A DNA stretch of 64,000 nt from Paenibacillus ginsengarvi (GTDB lineage Bacteria > Bacillota > Bacilli > Paenibacillales > NBRC-103111). Within the stretch, counting starts at the first letter, position 1. Every line of letters begins with the position of its first letter. Location: the NCBI RefSeq assembly GCF_003626695.1, contig NZ_RBAH01000019.1:62001-126000 (forward strand). The letters run 5' to 3'. The notes under the pieces were generated by a model. That model searched no databases. It was given only the letters and a program-made list of their open reading frames with translations, and had not been told where the DNA came from. Positions 50,854-59,048 of this stretch are shown here, in pieces. The translations under genes were made by a program, and so were the position numbers.

Positions 50854-50885
50854 AAAGCCGCCGGTCCCTGGGCCGACGGCTTTTT
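50854..50885 (+). terminator. Terminator after the ArsR/SRPBCC operon
   Basis: AAAGCCGCCGG (50854-50864) pairs with CCGACGGCTTTTT (50873-50885) with one mismatch. It lies between convergent genes. Confidence 0.75.
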
Positions 50886-50898
50886 GTGTGCCTGTATC

Positions 50899-52506
50899 TT
50901 ACTTCCCCAGCTCCAGCATCGCCACGATGGACGACACCGCCTCCGCCCGGGTCGACAGCGTGCTCGGCCCGAACGTTTGGACCGGAAGCCCGCCCACGAT
51001 AATAATGCCGGTTTCCTCCGCCTTGGAGACGGCCGGCCGGGCCCACGACGCAATATCCGCATCGTCCGCGAAACGGGTTTTGCCCGCCTGTTCGTTTACG
51101 GGCAAACCGGAGGCGCGTACGACCATCGCGATCATCTCCGTACGGGTAATATTCGCATTCGGCCGGAACGTGCCATCGTCGTAGCCGCCGATAATACCAA
51201 GCTTCACCGCCTGCTGCACCGGTATGAGCGCCCAGCCGCCGATCTGCTCCTTATCCGCAAACTCAAGCGGCTTCCCTTCGTCGGCAAGCTTCAGCCCTTT
51301 CATCAGTAAAACCGTAAATTCCGCCCGGGTGACCGTGTTATCCGGCTTAAACGTGCCGTCCTCATAACCGTCCACGATTTGCCGCTGTACCGCTTTGGCG
51401 ATCCACGCTTTGGCCCAATGTCCTTCGATGTCGGCAAGAGGCGCTTCGGTTACAGTCACCGTGCAAACGTCGGAAAAATTGCCGACCTCCGTTTTGACGG
51501 AAATTTTCGCTGCGCCGGCCGATTTGGCCGTAACTTTGCCGTTTGCGTCCACTTCGGCCACCGCGCTGTTGCTGCTGCTCCACTTCACGTTCGGGTTAGC
51601 CGCATCGGCGGGAGATACGATTGCAACAAGCTGCGCGGTCTGCCCTTTCGCCAGCGAGATATCGCGCTGCTTCAACGCTACTCCGGTCACTACGGCTTTA
51701 TTCGGGTCCTTGAACAGCTCCAGGCTCCACTTATCCAGCATGATCGGGGAATCGATCTTGTAAATGTCGCGGAGCGAGATCGGCACCTTCGTTTTAACTA
51801 GCGTATACGCCTCCGCAAGCATCAGGTTATCCGGCAGCTTGTAGGCATCGACTATGGCGGACAGCTGGTACGAATAAAGCGTGCTTTTTTTCGTATCGGT
51901 CGTTTTGTCCGTATAGCTGATTGGTGCGACACGATCGTTCCCGCTTTTGACACTGAACGTTTTCGTGCCGTCCGGACCTCTGCGGGTGATCAGATAAGAT
52001 GACTCCATATTCGAGTTATCGATCCATTTCAGCGTGACGGTACCGTCGTCGTTAGCGATCGCGGTGAAATCGGTCGGATCGGCCGGCTGCATAATGGGAA
52101 AAGGTCCGATCGTCTTCTCCGAGTACGTTTTCGAACCGATCAGCGGATCGAAATAGGCGCTGATCCGGAATTTGGCGGACGTGAGCTGCGGATCGATGGG
52201 CATCTGGAAATGTTTCACATAAAACCCGCCCGACTCTGTGAAAGGCAGCGATGTCCATGTCGCCCCGTTGTTGGTCGTATACTCGAATTTGACGTTATAC
52301 ATCGAGGTGCCGATGGCACTGTCGGAATCGAATGCGGGATAGTAGCCCTTTCCCGCAATCAGCATATTCACTTGGGTGAACGTCTCCAGATCCATAATAG
52401 AAAGGCGATTAATCGAGGCCGCATCGGCACGCTGCCCCGGTTTCCCGATTCCCAGCATGACCAACACAGCGAACAGCAGAACGAACGTTTTTCTGACCGT
52501 TCCCAT
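50899..52506 (-). CDS. Surface protein with Big2-like and three SLH domains
   Basis: 535 residues. A signal peptide (LLFAVLVMLGIGKPGQRADA) is followed by about 110 residues of unknown fold, a fibronectin-III-like segment (PADPTDFTAIANDDGTVTLK near 140), a Big2-like domain (LAKGQTAQLVAIVSPADAAN, WSSSNSAVAEVDANGKVTAK near 285-340), and three S-layer homology repeats (DIEGHWAKAWIAKAVQRQIV, then FADKEQIGGWALIPVQQAVK and FADDADIASWARPAVSKAEE). SLH domains anchor proteins to pyruvylated cell-wall polymer. GAGGGGAGTTCGTGT precedes ATG 52506. It is transcribed alone. Confidence 0.93.
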   Translation of the reverse strand: MGTVRKTFVLLFAVLVMLGIGKPGQRADAASINRLSIMDLETFTQVNMLIAGKGYYPAFDSDSAIGTSMYNVKFEYTTNNGATWTSLPFTESGGFYVKHFQMPIDPQLTSAKFRISAYFDPLIGSKTYSEKTIGPFPIMQPADPTDFTAIANDDGTVTLKWIDNSNMESSYLITRRGPDGTKTFSVKSGNDRVAPISYTDKTTDTKKSTLYSYQLSAIVDAYKLPDNLMLAEAYTLVKTKVPISLRDIYKIDSPIMLDKWSLELFKDPNKAVVTGVALKQRDISLAKGQTAQLVAIVSPADAANPNVKWSSSNSAVAEVDANGKVTAKSAGAAKISVKTEVGNFSDVCTVTVTEAPLADIEGHWAKAWIAKAVQRQIVDGYEDGTFKPDNTVTRAEFTVLLMKGLKLADEGKPLEFADKEQIGGWALIPVQQAVKLGIIGGYDDGTFRPNANITRTEMIAMVVRASGLPVNEQAGKTRFADDADIASWARPAVSKAEETGIIIVGGLPVQTFGPSTLSTRAEAVSSIVAMLELGK

Positions 52507-52718
52507 ACACGAACTCCCCTCGGCTTATAATGCGTTGCTTGATTTCAACGGTACTGCGGTCAAGCGGATTTATCTGCGCCCGAAGCCGAAGCTTCGCCGC
52601 TGTCCGGAGCCTGCTGCTCAGCAGCATTCAGGCTTGCCGCTGCCTCCATTTTACCCGGCCTGGCGCTTCAAAAGCGCTCCTAAATGAGACGGCTCGCCGG
52701 GCTCGGTTCAAGTCACGA

Positions 52719-52747
52719 TTGAAACCATCCGAGTTTTCTGGTAAGTT
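52719..52747 (+). promoter_or_regulatory. Candidate promoter of the ZTP riboswitch leader
   Basis: TTGAAA (52719-52724), a 17-base spacer, and TAAGTT (52742-52747), just upstream of the aptamer. The rest of 52507-52718 shows nothing I can name beyond the upstream region of the SLH gene. Confidence 0.5.
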
Positions 52748-52762
52748 AGTAAACATAGATTC

Positions 52763-52835
52763 GGTTAGGTGCGACTGGCGTAAACGTGGAGTACCACGAG
52801 GAATCACCTAGCCTCATATGCCGTTCGCCTGGGCA
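52763..52835 (+). ncRNA. ZTP (pfl-type) riboswitch
   Basis: P1 is GGTTAGGTG (52763-52771) with CACCTAGCC (52805-52813). Inside it the conserved GACTGGCG, the small hairpin GTGG AGTA CCAC and GAGGAA follow in order. Downstream comes CATATGCCGTTCGCCTGGGC A, whose CGCCTGGGCA is the strongly conserved P3/pseudoknot element of ZTP aptamers. A terminator follows immediately, as in the known transcriptional ON switches. ZTP is the signal of folate shortage; the usual targets are purine and one-carbon genes. Confidence 0.88.
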
Positions 52836-52877
52836 AAGTATTCGGTCAACCTATGACCGAATACTTTTTATTTTTTT
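52836..52877 (+). terminator. Terminator of the ZTP riboswitch
   Basis: AAGTATTCGGTC (52836-52847) and GACCGAATACTT (52855-52866) form a perfect 12-bp stem, followed by TTTATTTTTTT. It would end transcription unless ZTP is bound. Confidence 0.9.
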
Positions 52878-52902
52878 CGGGAAACGGGAGGATTAGAGCG
52901 AT

Positions 52903-53433
52903 ATGCAAACATCTATTCAAAGCTTGGCTGTCGTGGTCGAAAAGCTGGAGCGGCACAAGATCGGTTACACCTTGGGCGGGAGCGGATTGCTATGCAGCCT
53001 GGGGCTGGCGGACAAGGTCGGCGACTGGGATGTGATGACCGAAACGTCGAAGGGCGACGTCCTCGCCGCCCTGCAAGACTTCGAGGTACAAGAAATAACG
53101 AGCGGCGATTATCCGTTCGCCTCCGAATATAAGCTGATTGTTCGAAGCACGAGCCCCCAGGTGGAAATCATGGGCCGATTTTCGATTTATAGCGGCGACG
53201 GCCTATGTCATATACCGTCCATTCCGCTGGCCCGATGGAACGGTATCCAGGTCGGCAGTCCTGAAGCCTGGTATGTCGCTTATGCCTTGATGAACAGGAA
53301 GGAAAAGGCGGACATGCTGCTTGCCCATATGAAACAAACGGGGTTTCGGGAGCCTATCGTCCGTCAATTGATGCAGGAGCCCCTTCCCGACGACATTCGG
53401 CGGCAGCTCGACTCTCTTTTGCAAGGCTCCTGA
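52903..53433 (+). CDS. Nucleotidyltransferase-like protein behind a ZTP riboswitch
   Basis: 176 residues, cytoplasmic. The N-terminal part reads YTLGGSGLLCSLGLADKVGD followed by WDVMTETSKGDVL: a GGSGL...DWDV arrangement like the GS and DxD positions of the nucleotidyltransferase fold, though only one clear acidic pair is seen. Later parts (VEIMGRFSIYSGDGLCHIP, and AWYVAYALMNRKEKADMLLA) resemble small uncharacterised nucleotidyltransferases. GGGAGGATTAGAGCGAT precedes the ATG at 52903. Its only upstream control is the ZTP riboswitch. Its role in folate or purine stress is unknown. Confidence 0.75.
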   Translation: MQTSIQSLAVVVEKLERHKIGYTLGGSGLLCSLGLADKVGDWDVMTETSKGDVLAALQDFEVQEITSGDYPFASEYKLIVRSTSPQVEIMGRFSIYSGDGLCHIPSIPLARWNGIQVGSPEAWYVAYALMNRKEKADMLLAHMKQTGFREPIVRQLMQEPLPDDIRRQLDSLLQGS

Positions 53434-53484
53434 GGATACAATCTTAGCCCCGGCGAGGAGCTCTTCCATTCCAGCGTATCTTCG

Positions 53485-53519
53485 AAAAGGCTGCCGGCGG
53501 TATTCTCGCGGCAGCCTTT
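53485..53519 (+). terminator. Terminator after the nucleotidyltransferase-like gene
   Basis: AAAAGGCTGCC (53485-53495) pairs with GGCAGCCTTT (53510-53519). The T tract is only three bases, and it may work bidirectionally for the convergent ankyrin gene. Confidence 0.6.
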
Positions 53520-53537
53520 AGGTGCGGATTTATGAAG

Positions 53538-54272
53538 TTATTTTGAGGAAATTGCACCTTTGCTTTTAAGCCAGGAAACTAGCGTATCTCTCCGGGTATC
53601 CAAACCGCCCGCCGCATCGAGCGGCGTCTGATCCGTGTAATCGGGGGACCCATTGATGTCGGCTCCTATGGACAGGAGATACTCGGCAGCACGACGCTGG
53701 CCTCCGCTGCATGCTTGCCAGAAAGCCTCTGTAATGTCATTCCTAGTTGGTGTCGGCTCGGAGCCGATCAACTCCTCCACGCGAGACATCATTCCTAGAG
53801 CTGCTGCGTGCCAAAGCTTGTTCACACGCGCGCCCCGCTGTACCAAAAGTCTCGCAACGTTCCAGCAACCATATCCGACCGCATTGTCCAAAGGAGTACC
53901 GCCAGCAATGGAGCCGCCAACCACTTCCATGTCGGCTCCGCTGTCGATTAACGCAGCTGCAACATCTGCATCGTCACTGCTGGCCGCCCAATGCAAGGGG
54001 GTCTCCGCAAAGGTTCCCCCTGTAGCCGGGGCATTGGGATCCGCTCCTGCATCAATCAGCATCTTTACAATTTCGGGACCGTTCGGGAAGTATCCCGGCC
54101 AATCGGTAACCACGTGCAAAGCAGTACGAGAGCCCCCTTTGTTGTCTATAGCTCTCATTGAGGTCAAGCCGGGAAACTCGTCCAGAAGACGGCGCAACTC
54201 ATCCAAGTTGCCCGTTTGAACTGCCTGTACGAACAATACGACCATCGGATCGTTATGCTTGACTACCTCCAT
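53538..54272 (-). CDS. Ankyrin-repeat protein
   Basis: 244 residues, about six ankyrin units: NLDELRRLLDEFPGLTSMRA, SRTALHVVTDWPGYFPNGPE, VKMLIDAGADPNAPATGG, ETPLHWAASSDDADVAAALI, TPLDNAVGYGCWNVARLLVQ, and a C-terminal unit RAAEYLLSIGADINGSPDYT. The ADPNAP and GADINGS turns and repeated TPLxxA motifs are typical. Cytoplasmic, no signal peptide. AAGGAGCGAGTGT precedes ATG 54272. Ankyrin proteins act as protein-binding scaffolds; the partner is unknown. The VOC-family gene upstream is in the same direction, 69 bases away. Confidence 0.9.
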   Translation of the reverse strand: MEVVKHNDPMVVLFVQAVQTGNLDELRRLLDEFPGLTSMRAIDNKGGSRTALHVVTDWPGYFPNGPEIVKMLIDAGADPNAPATGGTFAETPLHWAASSDDADVAAALIDSGADMEVVGGSIAGGTPLDNAVGYGCWNVARLLVQRGARVNKLWHAAALGMMSRVEELIGSEPTPTRNDITEAFWQACSGGQRRAAEYLLSIGADINGSPDYTDQTPLDAAGGLDTRRDTLVSWLKSKGAISSK

Positions 54273-54341
54273 ACACTCGCTCCTTGGATTTCGTATGTAA
54301 AGTTGCCCTCATAAGTCCATTCATTACTTCTATGATAACAA

Positions 54342-54818
54342 TCAAGGTTGCCAAATTTCCCACAGGTTTCCGTCCAAATCATAAAACTGAAAGTTGGGTC
54401 CGCATTCACGCCCTTCCGGTATATCGCTTGCGATGCGCACCCCATTTGTCTTAAAGCGCTGGAATAGCTCCTGTATACGCGGCGTAATGAAACAGCCTAC
54501 TGGGACGCGGTCCCCATTATTGTTGGCAAACCCTAACCGTCCGCCTTCTGCATTCGACTGAATCAAAAACATAGCGGGAACCGTAGTTCTCAGGCCAGCA
54601 CCAGGCAGCTTATCTTCCTGGTCGGGAAAACGCAAAATCGCAATTGCATCCCCTTGCTCAACGGGTTTAAATCTGGAAGGTTGTCTACAGCCTAGATTGT
54701 TCCGATACCATTGCACCGATTCGTAGACATCTTGCACTGGAACGTAAATACAAGTAATTCCCGTAATGTCCTCCATCTTGTTTTCCGTTTGAATATCATC
54801 CGCCTGGTTTTGGCTCAA
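54342..54818 (-). CDS. VOC (glyoxalase/dioxygenase fold) family protein
   Basis: 158 residues. The vicinal oxygen chelate pattern is visible: ITCIYVPVQDVYESVQWYRN, DAIAILRFPDQED, and a C-terminal strand with GPNFQFYDLDGNLWEIWQP, where the Glu near the end would be a metal ligand. It is probably a small metal-dependent or antibiotic-binding protein; the substrate cannot be given. A GGGGGATGCTAA site precedes a TTG start at 54818. An ATG inside (residue 15) is possible but without a site. The ankyrin gene follows in the same direction. Confidence 0.85.
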   Translation of the reverse strand: MSQNQADDIQTENKMEDITGITCIYVPVQDVYESVQWYRNNLGCRQPSRFKPVEQGDAIAILRFPDQEDKLPGAGLRTTVPAMFLIQSNAEGGRLGFANNNGDRVPVGCFITPRIQELFQRFKTNGVRIASDIPEGRECGPNFQFYDLDGNLWEIWQP

Positions 54819-55028
54819 TTAGCATCCCCCGCTTGAATAAATTTCCAACATACAGCTATAATACCGCACATTTGTTCCCCTGTAAACGACCTCGAGCTTG
54901 TTTAATCCGCGCTCCTCCAATTATTAAATCATGATCTGCCGAATTGAATTGGGAAATTATCGAAAAATAATAGATTCCATGTATTTTTTACTAGATTAAT
55001 ATCTAATCGCATAAAATAGAAACACAAC

Positions 55029-55054
55029 AAAGGAGCAGCCGCGACTGCTCCTTT
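55029..55054 (-). terminator. Terminator of the MFS operon
   Basis: On the minus strand AAAGGAGCAG, TCGCGG, CTGCTCCTTT form a perfect 10-bp stem followed by GTTGTGTTT. It lies about 36 bases after the MFS stop codon. Confidence 0.65.
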
Positions 55055-55090
55055 CGTAATATTTGCCTGAGGCCAGTTATGCTTTAGGCA

Positions 55091-56401
55091 CTATGCCTTC
55101 CTCTTACTTCGCGACCAGAGAACAACCGGAATCAAAAGCAAGGATAAGAACCCTCCCGCCAAAGAAAGCGTGGAGTAGCTGGACTGGGCCACAACCATGC
55201 CGGACAACACGCCTCCGGAGGCACCGGACAACGCGATCAGCACATCCACCGTCCCTTGCGTCTTCGCCCGGATTTGCGGCGGTGTCGCATCGACGATCGC
55301 CGCCGTTCCGCTAATTAAGCCGAAGTTCCAGCCCAAACCAAGCAGCGCCAGCGCCAGAACGAGCAGAACCATCGAATCGCCGGGCGCAAGCGCAGCCACT
55401 AACCCTGCCAAAAGCAGCGTAACGCCGGCGGCGTAGGACATTTTCGTGCGGCCAAACTTGTCAACGAGAACGCCTGTAATCAGGGAAGGCAAATACATCG
55501 CGGCTACATGGATGCCGATGACGATGCCCACCTCGCCCAGTCCGTGCCCGTGATGCTTCATATGAACCGGCGTCATGGTCATAATGGCAACCATAACGAT
55601 TTGGGTTAATACCATCACCGTCGCCCCTACGATAATCCCCGGCTTATGGACGCTCGGAACCGCTGCTTTTGCAACCTCGCCGCTTGTCCCTTCCTTGGCC
55701 CGCTCTGCCTCGGCAATGGCCTTGGCGACCAGAAGCGGATCGGGCCGGAGGAACAAGAGCAGAACCAGTCCGGCGAGCAAATAGGCCGCGGCAGCCAGCA
55801 TGAATGGCCCCGCAAGCGCAGGAGCCCCCACGGAGGTCGCTACCTTTCCTGTAACAGTAACCAGGTTCGGTCCGGCCACCGCACCGAAGGTTGTAAAGAC
55901 CATAGCCGTGCTAATCGCTTTTGCCCGCTGCGTTGGCAGCGCCAAATCCGTACCGGCATATCGCGCCTGCAAATTTGTCGCTGTGCCGGCACCGTAAACG
56001 AGCAGGGAAATAAAGAGCAGCGGTAAGGCGTGGAAGACAGCCGCCAAAACGACGCCAATAGCGCCAATACCTCCAGTCATAAAACCGGCTGCCAGCCCTA
56101 CCCGGCGACCGAGCCGCTGAGACAAACGACCGACCAAAAGCGCCGCAGCAGCGGAACCTAAAGTAAACAGGGCGGACGGAATACCCGCATAGCTGTCTGT
56201 TCCTAGCATATCTTGGGCAAGCAGTGCGCCTACCGTAACACCTGCGGCCAAGCCCGCCCCGCCGAACATTTGGGAAGCGACAATAATCCTGAGCGTTCTT
56301 TTGTACAACAAACGCTGCTTCTCAGGGGATGCCACGTACTCCTTCAGCGGATTTGGGAAGCTATTTATGTTTTTTTCCAGTGGTGATGTACTTAGTGACA
56401 T
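55091..56401 (-). CDS. MFS transporter (multidrug-type)
   Basis: 436 residues with twelve membrane helices. The motif A-like GRLSQRLGRRVGLAAGFMTG lies in the first inter-repeat loop (near 88-108), and GVLVDKFGRTKMSYAAGVTL in the corresponding second-half loop, with VDATPPQIRAKTQGTVDVLI in the last part. This is a drug:proton-antiporter-like member, perhaps of the DHA group. GAGGGGGTTACAGCC precedes the ATG at 56401. It is the last gene of the ArsR-rhodanese/cysteine desulfurase unit, 56 bases after it. A sulfur-compound exporter is possible in that context. Confidence 0.9.
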   Translation of the reverse strand: MSLSTSPLEKNINSFPNPLKEYVASPEKQRLLYKRTLRIIVASQMFGGAGLAAGVTVGALLAQDMLGTDSYAGIPSALFTLGSAAAALLVGRLSQRLGRRVGLAAGFMTGGIGAIGVVLAAVFHALPLLFISLLVYGAGTATNLQARYAGTDLALPTQRAKAISTAMVFTTFGAVAGPNLVTVTGKVATSVGAPALAGPFMLAAAAYLLAGLVLLLFLRPDPLLVAKAIAEAERAKEGTSGEVAKAAVPSVHKPGIIVGATVMVLTQIVMVAIMTMTPVHMKHHGHGLGEVGIVIGIHVAAMYLPSLITGVLVDKFGRTKMSYAAGVTLLLAGLVAALAPGDSMVLLVLALALLGLGWNFGLISGTAAIVDATPPQIRAKTQGTVDVLIALSGASGGVLSGMVVAQSSYSTLSLAGGFLSLLLIPVVLWSRSKRKA

Positions 56402-56457
56402 GGCTGTAACCCCCTCTCATGAAACAAATCCTTATAGCACAGACCCACAAGCTAATC

Positions 56458-57612
56458 TTACCGGTTAGCGTCAAGTCGCGCTTGGAATAAAGAAATGACC
56501 GTCTCGATTTCTTCCATCGTCGTATACCGGCCCAAGCTGAATCGAATAGCCCCTAATCCTTCATATTCGCTGATGCCCATAGCCCGCAGCACGGGAGAAA
56601 GGGAAGTGCTGCCGGAATGGCAGGCCGATCCGGTCGAGGCAGCGATTTCCGGGAACTGCTGCAAAATGCGGTGCCCATTCATTCCCAAGAAGCTGACGTT
56701 TAACGTATTCGGCAAATTCAGCTCGGGGTCGCCATGAAACTGTACGCGGTTTCCAAAGGCAGCAGACAACCCCTCCTTCAGCGTTTCCCTAAGCATCCGC
56801 AAAACAGGGGCATGCACTTGCCCGGCTGCCAGCTCCGCCGCTTTACCCAGCCCGACAAGGTAAGGGACATTTTCGGTTCCCGCCCGCCTGCCGGATTCAT
56901 GGCCGGCTCCATGCACGAGCGGAGTCAGCTCGGTGCCTTCCCGAACGTATAGCGCTCCTACGCCTTTGGGTGCGTACAGCTTATGGCCCGCGATGGACAA
57001 TAAATCCACACCCAACGAATCAACGTGAACGGGGATTTTACCAAACGATTGCGCTGCATCCGTATGAAGGAGAATACCGTATTGCTTGGCGATCGTAGCA
57101 ATTGCTTCGATCGGCTGGAGCGTTCCGACTTCGCTATTGGCGTGCATGACGGAGATCAGGACCGTATCGCTGCGAATCGCCCGCTCCACATCATCGGGCG
57201 AGACCCGGCCCAATCGATCGACAGATACGTAGGTTACCTCTGCACCAAGCGTCTCCAGGAAAGCGCAAGGGTTCAAAATAGCCGGGTGTTCAATCGCCGT
57301 CGTAATGATATGTGCGCCGCGATGGCGTGATGCATAATAAACCCCTTTTAAGGCATAATTATTGGCTTCGGTTCCTCCGCTTGTAAAAATCACTTCGCTT
57401 GGCTTCGCCCCAATAGCGGAAGCAACACGCCTTCTCGCTGCCTCAATCGCCTCTTGAAGTGTCGCCGCAGCCCAATGCGACGAAGAAGGATTGCCGTAGT
57501 GCTCCTGCAAAAACGGCAGCATTTCCTGAAACACCTCAGGAGCCACCGGCGTACTGGCGTTATAGTCCAAGTAAATCGGTTTCAATGGATCTGTGCCTGG
57601 TATTCTCGCCAT
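56458..57612 (-). CDS. Cysteine desulfurase (NifS/IscS-type)
   Basis: 384 residues. Class V aminotransferase signs are all present: YLDYNASTPVAPEVFQEML, TSGGTEANNYALKGV, AIEHPAILNPC, the PLP-binding Lys in AGHKLYAPKGVGALYVR near residue 206, and the active-site loop TGSACHSGS near 325 with the catalytic Cys that carries persulfide. GGAGGAAGGAG precedes the ATG at 57612. The start lies 31 bases inside the ArsR-rhodanese gene, so they are translationally coupled. It may supply persulfide sulfur in response to the rhodanese regulator. Confidence 0.95.
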   Translation of the reverse strand: MARIPGTDPLKPIYLDYNASTPVAPEVFQEMLPFLQEHYGNPSSSHWAAATLQEAIEAARRRVASAIGAKPSEVIFTSGGTEANNYALKGVYYASRHRGAHIITTAIEHPAILNPCAFLETLGAEVTYVSVDRLGRVSPDDVERAIRSDTVLISVMHANSEVGTLQPIEAIATIAKQYGILLHTDAAQSFGKIPVHVDSLGVDLLSIAGHKLYAPKGVGALYVREGTELTPLVHGAGHESGRRAGTENVPYLVGLGKAAELAAGQVHAPVLRMLRETLKEGLSAAFGNRVQFHGDPELNLPNTLNVSFLGMNGHRILQQFPEIAASTGSACHSGSTSLSPVLRAMGISEYEGLGAIRFSLGRYTTMEEIETVISLFQARLDANR

Positions 57613-58250
57613 TCATATACTCCTTCCTCCATAACAAAAGCGGTAAACCCCTCCTGCTGCATCTGCTGCACCGCCTCAGCCGCAAATACGCAATAAGGGC
57701 CGCGGCAATAGGCGGCAATCTGCGTTCCTTTAGGAAGACTTTGCAGGTAATGATGCAGGTCCCCCATCGGAACGGAAATCGCTCCCGGGATATGCTCGGC
57801 CTCAAATTCATCGGACGGGCGCACATCCAGTAAAATCATGCTGCCCTCCTCCATCTTGCCTAATACTTCATTCAGGGAGAGCGTCTGCAGATCGGCAAAC
57901 CTGCTCATAAAGTCGGTTTTAATTCGGACTACGTCTCCAAGCTGCAGCTCGCTGATTCGCCAAAGGGAGTTCAAAAAGGCCTCGATGTCAAGGCTAGCGA
58001 GCGTATAGATCACATAAGTTCCCTTCTTGTTAAACTTCACCAGATTGGCGTCCAGCAAAATTTGCAGATGGCGTGAAACGTTCGCCACACTCATCCCTGT
58101 AACCTCGGCCATTTTCTCCACGGATTTGGGTCCTTGAGATAGCAAATGCAACAGTTCCAACCGTTTATCGCTGGACAAACATTTCCCAATTCGGGCAAAC
58201 TGCCGGTACAAGTCGTCTTTGAAAGCACGAATGGGAAGCTTTTGGCTCAT
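57582..58250 (-). CDS. ArsR-family regulator fused to a rhodanese domain
   Basis: 222 residues. N-terminal wHTH of the ArsR type at about 5-90 (SSDKRLELLHLLSQGPKSVE, GMSVANVSRHLQILLDANLV). From about residue 118 a rhodanese domain (MILLDVRPSDEFEAEHIPGA, then AAYCRGPYCVFAAEAVQQM with the active-site Cys). The combination suggests a sensor of sulfane sulfur or thiosulfate. AAGGGATGAAAGTG precedes the ATG at 58250; the frame is open to 58277. An inverted repeat and promoter lie just upstream (58272-58319). Confidence 0.93.
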   Translation of the reverse strand: MSQKLPIRAFKDDLYRQFARIGKCLSSDKRLELLHLLSQGPKSVEKMAEVTGMSVANVSRHLQILLDANLVKFNKKGTYVIYTLASLDIEAFLNSLWRISELQLGDVVRIKTDFMSRFADLQTLSLNEVLGKMEEGSMILLDVRPSDEFEAEHIPGAISVPMGDLHHYLQSLPKGTQIAAYCRGPYCVFAAEAVQQMQQEGFTAFVMEEGVYEWREYQAQIH

Positions 58251-58271
58251 CACTTTCATCCCTTCTACCAT

Positions 58272-58291
58272 ATTCAATCAATTACTTGAAT
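58272..58291 (-). promoter_or_regulatory. Putative operator of the ArsR-rhodanese operon
   Basis: ATTCAA (58272-58277) and TTGAAT (58286-58291) form an inverted repeat around eight bases, right over the predicted transcription start and -10. This is a size typical for ArsR dimers; binding by the encoded regulator is inferred. Confidence 0.65.
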
Positions 58292-58319
58292 TATAATCTT
58301 GTTTTCTTTTTTTCGTCAA
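58290..58319 (-). promoter_or_regulatory. Promoter of the ArsR-rhodanese/desulfurase/MFS operon
   Basis: On the minus strand TTGACG (58319-58314), 18 bases, then a perfect TATAAT (58295-58290). The spacer is very A-rich. It overlaps the operator by two bases. Confidence 0.8.
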
Positions 58320-58340
58320 GATAGCGATTTTGAATAATGT

Positions 58341-58375
58341 AAAAAACTAAAAACCCCCATTTTAACATAGGGGGT
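58341..58375 (-). terminator. Terminator of the 155-residue hypothetical gene
   Basis: On the minus strand ACCCCCT, ATGTTAAAAT, GGGGGT followed by TTTTAGTTTTTT. It lies about 30 bases after the stop of the gene at 58404-58871. Confidence 0.8.
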
Positions 58376-58403
58376 GTGGGGATCATATTGGTTTGTGCTG
58401 CTT

Positions 58404-58871
58404 TTATACTGTACCTGACGTATCCATTCCGTCCGGGCCATCGACGAGATCCACCAATCCGATACCGATCGCGGTGATCGCCGCTGCTTTTCCCAGCTTC
58501 ATCGCGCCATCCTTCAGTAATTGCTTATCGTTTTCCTTGAACCCTGTCACCATATCTTTCCCGCTATCGACTACGTATTCGATTCCATGGCCAACACCTC
58601 TGACCGTTGTATGGACAGCATCTTCAAAGTCGTCAAGTCCTGCTCTCGCCTGCTGCTTATCCGCCGTCAACCAGCCCGCACCTACATCCCAGACGCCGCT
58701 CGCCGCTTGCCCTGCCAGTTCACCCGTCTTCGCCGTTACTCTTTCTACATCATTGCCGATTTCTTTAATGTAGTTACTATTTACGAGTTCGCCGGCAACA
58801 CGCACCGTACCTCCAAGCACCAAACCTGTCACATCGCCCGCCAGCTTCCCAAAGCTTTTCAAAAAGTCCAC
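58404..58871 (-). CDS. Hypothetical protein, possibly phage-tail or inner-membrane associated
   Basis: 155 residues. The sequence is rich in Gly, Val, Asp and short amphipathic helices: FLKSFGKLAGDVTGLVLGGT, VERVTAKTGELAGQAASGVW, GIEYVVDSGKDMVTGFKEND, and a C-terminal stretch KAAAITAIGIGLVDLVDG. There is no signal peptide and no clear membrane helix. I start at the GTG at 58871 (AGAGGTG upstream); a GTG at 58880 is an alternative. I do not recognise the family. It stands alone between the ArsR-rhodanese unit and the LRR gene. Its own terminator is at 58341-58375. Confidence 0.7.
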   Translation of the reverse strand: MDFLKSFGKLAGDVTGLVLGGTVRVAGELVNSNYIKEIGNDVERVTAKTGELAGQAASGVWDVGAGWLTADKQQARAGLDDFEDAVHTTVRGVGHGIEYVVDSGKDMVTGFKENDKQLLKDGAMKLGKAAAITAIGIGLVDLVDGPDGMDTSGTV

Positions 58872-59048
58872 CCGAAGCACCTCTGTATGTTCAAATTATT
58901 TAATATACCGAATGTTTAACGACTTCCTTAATGACATCAGTATACAGTAGTACCCGTATGAACAAGAACAGTCTAGGGGCTTTATTTGAACTGGACTTTG
59001 GTCGGAGGAACGATTCCTATGTATTCGTTGACACGGGTCTGTTGCCGA

